DNA of 64,000 nucleotides, from contig CAYYIS010000014.1 of the NCBI GenBank assembly GCA_964470965.1, forward strand, positions 35,566-99,565. Direction: 5' to 3'. Made by a program: the position numbers and the translations under genes. The notes beneath the pieces are model-generated. The model was given only the letters and a program-made list of their open reading frames with translations, made no database searches and had not been told where the DNA came from. Shown here in pieces: positions 24,212-32,523 of the stretch. This stretch comes from CAYYIS01 sp964470965 (GTDB lineage: Bacteria > JAAXHH01 > JABIQT01). Positions within the stretch are counted from its first letter, which is position 1; each line of letters begins with the position of its first letter.

Positions 24212-26191
24212 ATGTCCGTAACACCTGACGGCACAACGCCTTCCTCCATCCAATTGCACGATTCTTCAGATCACAGGCCTGACCTGCGACTGACCTACCG
24301 GTCCGTTCTTCTCGGATTTTTGCTCGCCATGGTCGTGGTTGTCTGGGTACCTTACTGCATGTACATCATGCGGGGTCCACGGATGACGCTCAGTCATATG
24401 TCCGTGGCGACGCTCATTCTGTTTTTCTGCATGATATTCTGTGTTCAGGTTCCATTGCAGAAATGGAAGCCTAAATGGGCGTTCAGCGCCTCGGAACTCA
24501 TGGTCATGTTTTCCATGACACTGCTGGCTTCCACCATTCCAGGCAAAGCGTTTGTGGATTACTTCCTTGGTCTGGTCGGTACCCCCAATTACTATGCATC
24601 CCCGGAAAACCGCTGGGTTGATGTTTTCTTCGAATTTCTACCCGACTGGCTCATTGTGGAGGCTGGCGCCGCGCAGATGTTCTACGAAGGAACAGGCAGC
24701 AGTGGCGTCATATGGGGTGAATGGATTATTCCGATGTTCTGGTGGCTTAATATGCTGGCCGCCATGTTTCTGGTAACGTCCTGCGTGACTGTGATTTTTC
24801 GCCGTCAATGGGTAGAATATGAACGCCTGGCATTTCCGCTGGTGCGGATTCCATTGGAATTGATCGAAAAAGTCGGGAGTGGAAAGGGAATACCTGATTT
24901 CATGCGAGGACGCTTTTTTTGGGCGGGCTTCACTGTCACACTTGCCTTGCTGCTTTGGAACTGTGTCAGTTACTTCGGTTGGGTACCCCCGATACCGATA
25001 GGAACGCAATATCGCACCACGATCACTTTGAGTCATTCCATTCCTCCGATTACAGTGCAGTTCAACATCTTCGCCATGTGTTTTGCGTTCTTCGCCGACC
25101 TAACGGTACTCTTCAGTATCTGGTTCTTTTATTTGGTTGCGATCCTTGAGATAGGCGTGCTGAATCAACTGGGTATTTCCGCAAGCGGCGCCGCTGGAGG
25201 CGCCGCCTGGGCAGTGAAATCACAGCATTTCGGAGGGTTCTGGATCTTCGTATTTTGGGGATTCTGGGTGGCGCGCCATCATCTCAGAGATGTGTTTGGA
25301 AAGGCGTTCGGACGGCGTCCGGACGTGGACGACTCCGATGAGCTGTTTTCGTACCGCATGGCGCTTATCGGCCTGACCGCCGGACTGTTGTATATCGGGT
25401 TCTGGCTGAATCAAACAGGTATGTCTGTTCCGGTTATCATGTTATTCCTGGTCATAACCCTCCTGCTATATATCGGAGTGGCACGGATTGTCGCCGAGAC
25501 CGGCATGGTGTTTCTCGATCTGCCCGTCAACTCTAACGACTTCACGGTAGTAGCCATCGGTTCCTCAAACCTTTCTCCTACCAACCTGACCGCCCTCGGG
25601 TTGGGGCACGCGATTTCACACAATCATCGCGGCATGGGGTTGTCTTCGCTCATACACAGTCTGAAGGTAGCCGATTCGATCGTCCGCACCAAACGGGGAT
25701 TGTTTCGTGTGATTACTTGCACAATGGTTCTTGCGTTCATCGTGACCATCGGCTTTGCTGTTTACATGTTTTCTACAGGCAACGGTGCTCATGGTACGGC
25801 CGCTATGAATGTGAGTTCCTTTTACAATCAGGTTGTCACGTGGCAGAATAATCCTACCGTCATCACCAATGTAGAGCTTTATTTTCTTGGCCTGGGGGGA
25901 TTGATTACATCTGTCCTTCTATTCATGCACTACAGGCTCCCGTGGTGGCCGCTGCATCCGATCGGCTATACCATCGCCTATGCTGAAATTATCGCCTTGG
26001 AAATCGTCTCAATTTTTCTTGTCTGGCTGATCAAATGGCTTCTGCTCAAACTCGGCGGCATCGAACTGTACCGGAAGACGCAACCGATTGCTATTGGGGT
26101 ACTGCTCGGTTATTCTACCGGTGTCGCCATCTCTTTCGTCGTGGATTTCATCTGGTTTCCGGGTGGGGGGCATGGCGTGCACAACTGGTAA
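24212..26191 (+). CDS. Large polytopic membrane protein, DUF6785/DUF6784 type (OPT-like)
   Basis: A 659-residue integral membrane protein with about 14 hydrophobic segments. The N-terminal part begins with RLTYRSVLLGFLLAMVVVVW and contains LSHMSVATLILFF and WAFSASELMVMFSM; the C-terminal part has ARIVAETGMVFLDLP, NLSPTNLTALGLGHA and GLSSLIHSLKVADS. This is the arrangement of the DUF6785-DUF6784 proteins common in Latescibacterota, Poribacteria and Planctomycetes, which look distantly like oligopeptide-transporter (OPT) family carriers. Substrate unknown. It follows an enolase-superfamily gene by nine bases, which suggests uptake of a sugar acid or related compound. No RBS is evident at the ATG, so translational coupling is likely. 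Confidence 0.8.
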   Translation: MSVTPDGTTPSSIQLHDSSDHRPDLRLTYRSVLLGFLLAMVVVVWVPYCMYIMRGPRMTLSHMSVATLILFFCMIFCVQVPLQKWKPKWAFSASELMVMFSMTLLASTIPGKAFVDYFLGLVGTPNYYASPENRWVDVFFEFLPDWLIVEAGAAQMFYEGTGSSGVIWGEWIIPMFWWLNMLAAMFLVTSCVTVIFRRQWVEYERLAFPLVRIPLELIEKVGSGKGIPDFMRGRFFWAGFTVTLALLLWNCVSYFGWVPPIPIGTQYRTTITLSHSIPPITVQFNIFAMCFAFFADLTVLFSIWFFYLVAILEIGVLNQLGISASGAAGGAAWAVKSQHFGGFWIFVFWGFWVARHHLRDVFGKAFGRRPDVDDSDELFSYRMALIGLTAGLLYIGFWLNQTGMSVPVIMLFLVITLLLYIGVARIVAETGMVFLDLPVNSNDFTVVAIGSSNLSPTNLTALGLGHAISHNHRGMGLSSLIHSLKVADSIVRTKRGLFRVITCTMVLAFIVTIGFAVYMFSTGNGAHGTAAMNVSSFYNQVVTWQNNPTVITNVELYFLGLGGLITSVLLFMHYRLPWWPLHPIGYTIAYAEIIALEIVSIFLVWLIKWLLLKLGGIELYRKTQPIAIGVLLGYSTGVAISFVVDFIWFPGGGHGVHNW

Positions 26192-26477
26192 CATCGCGGA
26201 AAGGCCTGTCATAGGTGACACGACCTTCATACACCGTACCCCGCATCAACACTGACACCGGCTCAGCACACGTTGTTCAGGGCAGAGCAGGCAATCGCTC
26301 CTGCCGCCTTGGTCACATCAGTGAGCCAATGCCGGCTTTCCTACGCTATTTTCCTCATTCACACGTGATCGGAAAGGGGAAGGAGGGAAGGTCCGGTCGT
26401 CAGAGACAGCGGCGGCTGTTATCCGGGAAATCCGGATCCGGCGATTGAAGACCTGACCAATTTAAAGGGAGGAATCG
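26192..26477. other. Intergenic region, no gene recognised
   Basis: About 286 bases between the membrane protein and the DapA-family gene. I see no gene. A strong AAAGGGAGG ribosome-binding site at 26464-26472 serves ATG 26478. No confident promoter or terminator. Confidence 0.5.
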
Positions 26478-27386
26478 ATGGAAATTTATCAGGGCGCCTG
26501 GCCGACAATGGTGACGCCACTCGACGAGAAATTTAATATAGACCGGGATGGATACGTTGCATTGATAGATTGGTACATCTCCCATGGGGCGGGCGGCCTG
26601 TATGCAAACTGTGCCACAAGCGAAATGGATATTTTAAGCGTGGATGAACAGATAGTTTTGGTGCAGGATGCCGTTCTCACCTCTGGCGGGAGGGTTCCGG
26701 TTGCGGCTACCGGCAACATGGGGGCAACCATTGAGGAGCAAGTGGATCTGTGCCGACGTGTTGCTGACGCAGGGGCCGACATCGTGATGCTGGTGGTGCC
26801 GGCCGGTGATATGAGTGATGATGACCTGGAACGGTATTTCATGACGTTCACAGAGACAGTGAACAGCCCTTTCGGTATCTATGAATGGCCTATAACGGGC
26901 ATGAGGCATCTCAGCGTGGATCTGGTTAGTAAACTGGCCCGGACGGGTAGGTTTTTGGCATACAAGGAAACAAGCTGCGACATCGGTAAACTGGAAGAGA
27001 TGCTGAGAGTTACCAATTCAACACCGTTAGCGCTCCTCCAGGCGAATATCCCTTTTCTCCTGCCGTTCATTAAAGCAGGTGGACGTGGCACGATGAGCAT
27101 ATCGTCCTCGTTTGTTCCGGATCTGGTCGATGCCGTAATAAAGGCAGCCCGAGAGGAGGAACCGAGGGCCGAGATTCTACACCAGGCTCTGTGTGTAATG
27201 GATCTTGTCCAACGTGCGGTCCATCCCGCGGGCACCAAATATCTTCTACAGAAGCGCGGGGTGCCGATGGCTTCACGCACACGACGTATCCCTCACGACC
27301 TGAGCGCCGAACAACGATATGCGCTGGATTACGCCTCTGCGGACTGGATAGATGAGAATGGTGCGTTGAGAGTCCTGGAAGCATGA
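26478..27386 (+). CDS. Dihydrodipicolinate synthase/N-acetylneuraminate lyase family protein
   Basis: A 302-residue class I aldolase of the DapA/NanA superfamily. The Schiff-base lysine is K163 (LAYKETSCD) and the proton-relay tyrosine is Y135 (FGIYEWP). The GTTGE-like substrate loop reads CATSEMD at 45-51, so the usual TTGE is ATSE, which argues against true dihydrodipicolinate synthase. Family members split or form 2-keto acids, including 2-keto-3-deoxy sugar acids and sialic acid. With several sugar-acid dehydratases in the window, a 2-keto-3-deoxyaldonate aldolase or dehydratase role is plausible inference. The start has a strong RBS. It stands as a single gene. Confidence 0.92.
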   Translation: MEIYQGAWPTMVTPLDEKFNIDRDGYVALIDWYISHGAGGLYANCATSEMDILSVDEQIVLVQDAVLTSGGRVPVAATGNMGATIEEQVDLCRRVADAGADIVMLVVPAGDMSDDDLERYFMTFTETVNSPFGIYEWPITGMRHLSVDLVSKLARTGRFLAYKETSCDIGKLEEMLRVTNSTPLALLQANIPFLLPFIKAGGRGTMSISSSFVPDLVDAVIKAAREEEPRAEILHQALCVMDLVQRAVHPAGTKYLLQKRGVPMASRTRRIPHDLSAEQRYALDYASADWIDENGALRVLEA

Positions 27387-27397
27387 TGTTCACAATG

Positions 27398-27423
27398 GGG
27401 CCTGTGGTCGCTATCCACGGCCC
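27398..27423. terminator. Hairpin between convergent genes (possible terminator)
   Basis: GGGCC-T-GTGG and CCACGGCCC form a 9-base-pair stem with a single bulged T and a 7-base loop, 12 bases after the DapA-family stop. Only TT follows on the plus strand, so intrinsic termination would be weak. Confidence 0.4.
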
Positions 27424-27618
27424 TTGCATCGAGACCTATCCGTACCCATCACCGGACGCTTGTTGTTACATTCGGGATTGACAACCGTTATATCCGTAAC
27501 ATCCACTTCATGATTTTCTCAAGGCGCCATGTCGGCCGTAAGAAGCGGTACACGCTGACCGCGATCTACCGTATCAGTCAGCCCTACCGTCACCATTGTG
27601 ACTCCACCGGTAGTAGTA

Positions 27619-29559
27619 TTAATCCTGTGGAGGAATGATATTCAGTGTTTCACCGTCGTAACTGCAGAATTCAAGTTCAAACGGAAATGTCCTCTTGCAG
27701 GTGTGGCAGTATCGTTGTAGCGCCGGTTGCGGCTGGGCCAGTTTGCTTGAAAGCCAATGCTGCCTGAAGTCTCGTATAGCCGGGGTGACTACTTGGCCCA
27801 CATTCTCAAACGGAATCACCTCTATCTGTGGATGTTCCTGAAATGTAAGATCACCCGAAGTCCTGATGCCGCGGGATGTGTATTCAATCGAGACCGTTTC
27901 TCCCGACTGGTAGTCCGCCAGCAGTTTGACCATGCCGGCATCACTGGTAATCATCCGGCCGGCGATGCTGTGAATGACGTCTCCGCGGTCCAGTCCAGCG
28001 CGGTAGAGCGGACTGCCCATGCGGGTGGGCCCCCTGAGAACTGCGGATGTATCAGAATAAACGATTCCCGGTTGCCCCATCCAGGTAGAATCCGGGTATG
28101 CCTTGCGAAACAGGAGCCCGGCTCTTGCGAGCAAGGATTTGTAATCGACCACTTCATTTCCAAATATGTGATTTGCAAAAAACTCCCGGGCGAATCCCAC
28201 GTCTCCGGTGACCTCACCCAACACAGTCTGCAGATCCTCGTTAACATACGGTATTTCCTTTTCCCCGTGCTTAACCCACACCGCACGCATAAAATCATCC
28301 AGTGTGAGATTGGGAAACCGTGTTCTGAGCGTAAGATCCAGGCCGAGCCCGATAGCTGCGCCGTACGAATAATAGGACAGGTGCGTATTCTGGAAATTCC
28401 GACGATCGATCGATACTCCGGCATCTACGAAGGTGGCGTTTTTGCTCATGTCCGCCGGGCCGGCGGACCGCCTGCCGGGAGCATTAATGACACCATGCAA
28501 GTTCCGGCCCAGACCGGCAGCGTACCGATCGATGCTCAGAATGCCCGCCCTTTTCATGGTCAGGTCATCATAATAGCTGGTGAACCCTTCCGCGAACCAA
28601 AGCTCTGAGGACATATTGGCGTGTTCCAGGTCAAACGGTTCCAGCGTGGCGGGACGAATGCGTTCCACATTCCAGCAATGGAAAAATTCATGAGAGACCG
28701 TTCCCAGCAGACCGATCGGATTTCTTCGGAGGGATCCGGTGGATGATAGGATGGTAGAATTACGGTGCTCCATGCCGTCTCCGTTTACATGTGGCAGGTA
28801 GTCTGCTATAAAAGTATACACCCCGTAATCGTAATCCGGCAATTTCCCAAAAATAGCTCCCTGCTCGAGGACAACGGCCTGGACCATTTTCGCATAGGCA
28901 TCTGTTTCCGCTGCCGACCCGTCATGGTGGATCGCCAGGCGAATAGTCGCGGTACGATCCATGGAGGTCACGGTCCACTCCCGAACGTCGAAGGCACTGA
29001 CCTCGATCGGGCTGTCGATGAAATAGGCCAGGTTCGGAGCCGTATAGGTGTCAGTCTTCCCTGATGTTTCCTCGAGCTGGGTTGCGACATTCCATGCGGG
29101 GTCAGGTATGGCCAACGTTACCTCTATCGGCCTGTCTTCAAGCCCTCGGGCCCACATGAACGTAGCCGGTGTATTCATATGGGCATGTGTACGGTCGATA
29201 GCCAGATAAGTGCCATCCGCCCTGTCGCCGAAGACCGTATAGGTGAGGCGGACCGTGCCGTTATGCCCTGCCACATTCCACTGGTGAGGGTTAGCGCGTT
29301 CTATGACCACGGACCTTCCCTGCCCGTCCGTTGCCCGGACATTGTATACATTTTTTGCAAACTCATGAAGCGCGTAACGCCCGGGGGAGGTCCGACTCAT
29401 TCGCACCTCGAGAGGATCTGTCGAGAGTTCTGAAAATACGACGGTTATCTCCGCTTCATGATGCGCAGCATTCTCGAACGTGATATGGTAGGAAACAGGA
29501 GACTGTGCAAAAGACTGGGAGGCAAGCGTCAAAACAAACAACAGAATCAAACAACCCAT
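27619..29559 (-). CDS. Secreted M61-family metalloprotease with PDZ domain and C-terminal zinc-ribbon-like tail
   Basis: A protein of about 646 residues (655 if read from GTG 29586). I prefer ATG 29559 because GAAAGGA lies 8 bases upstream; the GTG start has no RBS but would add an Arg to the signal peptide. After the signal (cleavage near SQSFA-Q) come an N-terminal beta domain, a thermolysin-like catalytic domain with HEFFH (299-303 in the longer numbering) and third ligand E333 (FAEG), then a PDZ domain around 540-600. This is the glycyl aminopeptidase family layout. The last ~30 residues add CHTCKRTF...FCSYDGETL, a zinc-ribbon-like knuckle that I do not associate with M61 enzymes. It follows the acetamidase gene, overlapping or nearly so, and is probably co-transcribed. 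Confidence 0.9.
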   Translation of the reverse strand: MGCLILLFVLTLASQSFAQSPVSYHITFENAAHHEAEITVVFSELSTDPLEVRMSRTSPGRYALHEFAKNVYNVRATDGQGRSVVIERANPHQWNVAGHNGTVRLTYTVFGDRADGTYLAIDRTHAHMNTPATFMWARGLEDRPIEVTLAIPDPAWNVATQLEETSGKTDTYTAPNLAYFIDSPIEVSAFDVREWTVTSMDRTATIRLAIHHDGSAAETDAYAKMVQAVVLEQGAIFGKLPDYDYGVYTFIADYLPHVNGDGMEHRNSTILSSTGSLRRNPIGLLGTVSHEFFHCWNVERIRPATLEPFDLEHANMSSELWFAEGFTSYYDDLTMKRAGILSIDRYAAGLGRNLHGVINAPGRRSAGPADMSKNATFVDAGVSIDRRNFQNTHLSYYSYGAAIGLGLDLTLRTRFPNLTLDDFMRAVWVKHGEKEIPYVNEDLQTVLGEVTGDVGFAREFFANHIFGNEVVDYKSLLARAGLLFRKAYPDSTWMGQPGIVYSDTSAVLRGPTRMGSPLYRAGLDRGDVIHSIAGRMITSDAGMVKLLADYQSGETVSIEYTSRGIRTSGDLTFQEHPQIEVIPFENVGQVVTPAIRDFRQHWLSSKLAQPQPALQRYCHTCKRTFPFELEFCSYDGETLNIIPPQD

Positions 29560-29575
29560 GTATGCAATCCTTTCA

Positions 29576-30598
29576 TTATTTACCACCTAAAACACTTTTA
29601 GGCATGTGCATAGTGACCAGCATATGCGGTACGTCGACGACCTCGGCAATTTTGAGATCGCCGGCCAGGGAACAAAGCATGTAGGCGTCGTTCCGATTCA
29701 GGCCGTGTTCGGCCTCCAGATAGTCAATCATGAATCCGGTGGCTTTCTTCGCGGCTTCATCGATGGTGGTGGCAAAACCGGTTACCGCATAGTAGGTTTC
29801 CGTTTCATATTGTGGTTCCTCGATTCTTCGTCCGTTTTTTATCAGGTTTACCTCGTAAATTATTCTCATGGGAGCCTCCACCGCCGTGCCGCATACCTCT
29901 CCCAATCCCTGGGCCGCATGCGTGTCACCGATGGAGAATAGGGCTCCCGGCACGAATACTGGGAAATACACCGTTGTGCCCGCAACGATGTTCGGATCGT
30001 CCATGTTGCCACCATTGGCGCGTGGGGGAATCGTAGACAGCATTTCATCCGTATCAGGCGCGACGCCCATCACACCTGGAAACGGTCTCAGGGGGATGGA
30101 TATACCATTGCCGAAATCTAATGTCTGGTCGTCTTTATCCAGGGAGAAAGTCTTTAGTTCGGGGCCGGTGAACTCATCCGGGAGAAACCCGAATCCCGGG
30201 AAGATACCTGTCCAGCCCCATGCACCCGGCTCTATCTTGTGAAGGGTAACCGCAAGCACGTCCCCCGGCTCGGCGCTTTCTATGTACACCGGCCCCGTCA
30301 GGGGATGTATAAGATCGAAATTCATTTCTGCGATGTCTTCTCCTGTAGACGACAGAGATAGTTGCTTGTCCGTTGCTTCCTCCGTAAACGCCTCGATCAC
30401 CGCGCCGGACGGAACCGTGAGTACAGGTGCGATAGATCGGCTGAACTTGTTATGGGTCTGGTCGTCGGTGAGGGTAAACTGAGGCGTCGGGACCCCGGTG
30501 CTTTCCGGTCGTGCCGCTCTGTCTGTTGGCAGCTGTTTGGCGCAGGCGAAGAATGCGATAATAAACAGCAATGTGTGGATCACAAGTCTCTGAAACAC
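29576..30598 (-). CDS. Acetamidase/formamidase family protein, probable lipoprotein
   Basis: A 340-residue protein of the FmdA/AmdA family, which hydrolyses short amides to carboxylate and ammonia. The conserved core is GGNMDDPNIVAGTTVYFPVF followed by FSIGDTHAAQGLGEVCGTAVE, holding the metal-binding Asp and His. Unlike cytoplasmic relatives, this one begins with a hydrophobic signal ending in AFFAC (Cys 19), so it is likely lipidated and exported. The start is GTG 30598 with GGAG seven bases upstream. The downstream gene is a secreted M61 protease; release of ammonia from peptide or amide substrates outside the cytoplasm is inference. Confidence 0.92.
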   Translation of the reverse strand: MFQRLVIHTLLFIIAFFACAKQLPTDRAARPESTGVPTPQFTLTDDQTHNKFSRSIAPVLTVPSGAVIEAFTEEATDKQLSLSSTGEDIAEMNFDLIHPLTGPVYIESAEPGDVLAVTLHKIEPGAWGWTGIFPGFGFLPDEFTGPELKTFSLDKDDQTLDFGNGISIPLRPFPGVMGVAPDTDEMLSTIPPRANGGNMDDPNIVAGTTVYFPVFVPGALFSIGDTHAAQGLGEVCGTAVEAPMRIIYEVNLIKNGRRIEEPQYETETYYAVTGFATTIDEAAKKATGFMIDYLEAEHGLNRNDAYMLCSLAGDLKIAEVVDVPHMLVTMHMPKSVLGGK

Positions 30599-30919
30599 GG
30601 GATTCTCCTTTTGTGGTGTAGTCTAGCCGTCCAATGCTTGTTTAACGATTCTGATTCATGGTGGTGGAGCCGCAGGAATCGGCGTACATTCGGACTTCGG
30701 GTATAGGATCCCGACGCATCCCGGATCGAGGACGTCGGCGACAAAGCACGCGCCGATTATTACGGTGGCATAGAGGTTCGGACATATGGCGTGGGCAGAT
30801 GAATAAACATACCGGCCTTCCCTCCCCTCTAACCTACCATTCTGCGAAGCGATATTCTCTGATCCGTTGCAGCCGGTCAGTTGACTGTTATGATTTCAGA
30901 AAAATGCGGATACAACCTG

Positions 30920-30951
30920 GCCACCGTCATGGGGTTCTTTTAGACGGTGGC
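30920..30951 (-). terminator. Perfect 9-bp hairpin downstream of the 393-aa gene
   Basis: GCCACCGTC (30920-30928) pairs with GACGGTGGC (30943-30951) across a 14-base loop, 57 bases after the stop of the minus-strand gene. No U-tract follows on either strand, so it may be an mRNA 3' stabiliser or a Rho-assisted terminator. Confidence 0.4.
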
Positions 30952-30967
30952 GGGCCTGCGCGATGGT

Positions 30968-30991
30968 CAAGGTATCTGAGACCTTGTTTTT
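30968..30991 (+). terminator. Intrinsic-terminator-like hairpin with T-tract, opposite to the nearby gene
   Basis: CAAGGT (30968-30973) and ACCTTG (30981-30986) form a stem with a 7-base loop followed by TTTTT (30987-30991) on the plus strand. There is no plus-strand gene upstream, so it would stop antisense transcription; alternatively it is chance. Confidence 0.35.
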
Positions 30992-31007
30992 GATTCCTGA
31001 TCCCCGG

Positions 31008-32189
31008 CTAAAGAACGTCGGGTGCATTGGGGTCGATGGATGCGCCTGCCGGCCGGGGCGCTGACGGGCGGAAAGGCGCGCTGTCATACGATTCATAGGC
31101 GATGTTCAAATTAGGGGTCTCAACCACCCTGTGACCCTCGTACCTTGAATTCATTACGGCGTCGATGATGCCGGTGGCGACCAGCGTTCGCTCCGGCCTG
31201 TATGGAGGGATGCCGGATAGGAAAAAAAGCTGGATGTTGTGACAGAGATAACCGAAGTGGGCGAATGTTCCGCTATTCTGCAGTCTGAAGAATGTGGCCT
31301 GTATCCCTCCGTCGAGCCTTGCGGCATATGCGAATTCATTAACGTACCCATTCAACATCAAGGTTGCCGATTTCAGACCGTCGGATCGTTCAATGAGGAA
31401 AACCGCCGGTTTTTTTGCATGCTGCTCCATCGGACCTTCGGTCCGGTCCGGTATGGTTGAACAGGCGGCCTCCGCCAGTTCGTGAGACCAAAGTCCTTTA
31501 TCCCGTGCCCTCCATACATCATTTCCTTCGAGGCACTGTACAGATACGACACCTGTTTCACCGCCCAGTCTTCGTTCGACCATGCACTGCAACGCTTCCA
31601 GAGCGTGGTAACCGTACGATTCGATACCCCCGTGTCCAATCGTGACGGCTTCTTCGATCCCGCTTTCTTTCTCGTGTTCCAACCAGGGGTCCCGCCAGCT
31701 GAGAGGGAGAGAGGATCCTGCCATCAGTGGAATATCGAGCTCGGCAGCCCTGTTCCACATCCACTGTGCATCGCGGAAATCATATGCGAAATGTTTGTCG
31801 GAGAACAAGGGGACGGATCGCCCGCTTTCCGCAAAAACGCCCGCGATCTGCTCGAAGAAATACCTTCGTGGATACATATGGCGCTGCCGCTCGTTCCAGG
31901 GATAATCGCCGTGCTCCCCGATAAGCAGTACCGCATCCACATTCAGCTTTTCGGAGCCAGCGTGCAGCGCGCTGCGAATACTCGGATAAATCGGGACGCC
32001 GTATTGATCCGCCAGGCCCACGCCGATATCGCTTTCAAGCACATGGTCGAGATATATGGAGACCAGCCTCACCTCCGGTTCGAAGAACCCTTGGTCGGTG
32101 GACCAGCCCTTCATAAATTTAGTAACGATGACATCCGCATGGGATTTTGGATAATACGCCGTTATGACTGCCGCTACGCGCAGGGACAT
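31008..32189 (-). CDS. Conserved hypothetical protein with Rossmann-like N-terminus
   Basis: A 393-residue protein starting at ATG 32189 (MSLRVAAVIT) with GGAG eight bases upstream. It has an alternating beta/alpha N-terminal half (VAAVITAYYPKSHADV, IGVGLADQYGVPIYPS, VDAVLLIGEHGDYPWNE) and conserved-looking segments GSSLPLSW and IGHGGIESYGYHALEALQ. The layout is reminiscent of Gfo/Idh-like proteins, but without a GxGxxG loop or EKP motif. I have seen such sequences annotated only as hypothetical in Planctomycetes and related groups. It is the third gene of a minus-strand operon with a sulfatase and a 101-aa protein, 11 bases after the latter. Function unknown. Confidence 0.8.
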   Translation of the reverse strand: MSLRVAAVITAYYPKSHADVIVTKFMKGWSTDQGFFEPEVRLVSIYLDHVLESDIGVGLADQYGVPIYPSIRSALHAGSEKLNVDAVLLIGEHGDYPWNERQRHMYPRRYFFEQIAGVFAESGRSVPLFSDKHFAYDFRDAQWMWNRAAELDIPLMAGSSLPLSWRDPWLEHEKESGIEEAVTIGHGGIESYGYHALEALQCMVERRLGGETGVVSVQCLEGNDVWRARDKGLWSHELAEAACSTIPDRTEGPMEQHAKKPAVFLIERSDGLKSATLMLNGYVNEFAYAARLDGGIQATFFRLQNSGTFAHFGYLCHNIQLFFLSGIPPYRPERTLVATGIIDAVMNSRYEGHRVVETPNLNIAYESYDSAPFRPSAPRPAGASIDPNAPDVL

Positions 32190-32200
32190 TACAGGTTCTC

Positions 32201-32506
32201 CTATCCGAAATCCTCGCACTGGTAATGAGTGACGACAACCGTTCCCGGGACAACACTGTCTAACAGACGCATCTTCACCTCTTTGATTTCACCCTCAAGA
32301 GAATGGGTTTCATCCGCGTCGAGCGTCTCGATATCCGCAAAATCCCGTTCCATGTACATGACGTGGCCGCCGTACAGTTCGTAGTGTACCCGTCCCCACT
32401 CAACGCGTCCATGTTTGCGGTAATGTAAGTTCAACTGCTTTAAGGTTTCGACGAAAACCGGTCGTTGTAACGGCTTCATCTTTGCCGTCCATTTCTGAAT
32501 GATCAT
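32201..32506 (-). CDS. Small hypothetical protein (101 aa)
   Basis: A 101-residue soluble protein with a strong AGGAGG ribosome-binding site. The pattern of a short N-terminal strand (MIIQKWTAKM), an amphipathic helix (VFVETLKQLNLHYRKHG), strands (WGRVHYELYG, HVMYMERDFA) and a C-terminal strand (GTVVVTHYQCEDF) suggests a small ferredoxin-like alpha/beta domain as in NIPSNAP or antibiotic-biosynthesis-monooxygenase dimers, but the match is structural guesswork. It lies between a sulfatase gene and the 393-aa gene in one operon. Function unknown. Confidence 0.75.
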   Translation of the reverse strand: MIIQKWTAKMKPLQRPVFVETLKQLNLHYRKHGRVEWGRVHYELYGGHVMYMERDFADIETLDADETHSLEGEIKEVKMRLLDSVVPGTVVVTHYQCEDFG

Positions 32507-32523
32507 GAAGAATCCTCCTTGAT

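Larger units (their letters stand above)
30599..31007. other. Intergenic region with two hairpins, no gene
   Basis: About 409 bases between two minus-strand operons. I see no protein gene. It carries a 6-bp hairpin followed by five T on the plus strand (30968-30991) and a perfect 9-bp hairpin (30920-30951), both just downstream of the minus-strand gene ending at 31008. Confidence 0.6.

Noticed and set aside
26478..27386. Assignment as dapA for lysine synthesis.
   Set aside because: The substrate loop is ATSE rather than TTGE, and no lysine genes are nearby.
27757..28608. 283-codon open frame antisense to the M61 protease gene.
   Set aside because: It lies entirely over a well-supported gene, has no RBS and no recognisable family; such frames are common opposite high-GC third-position codons.
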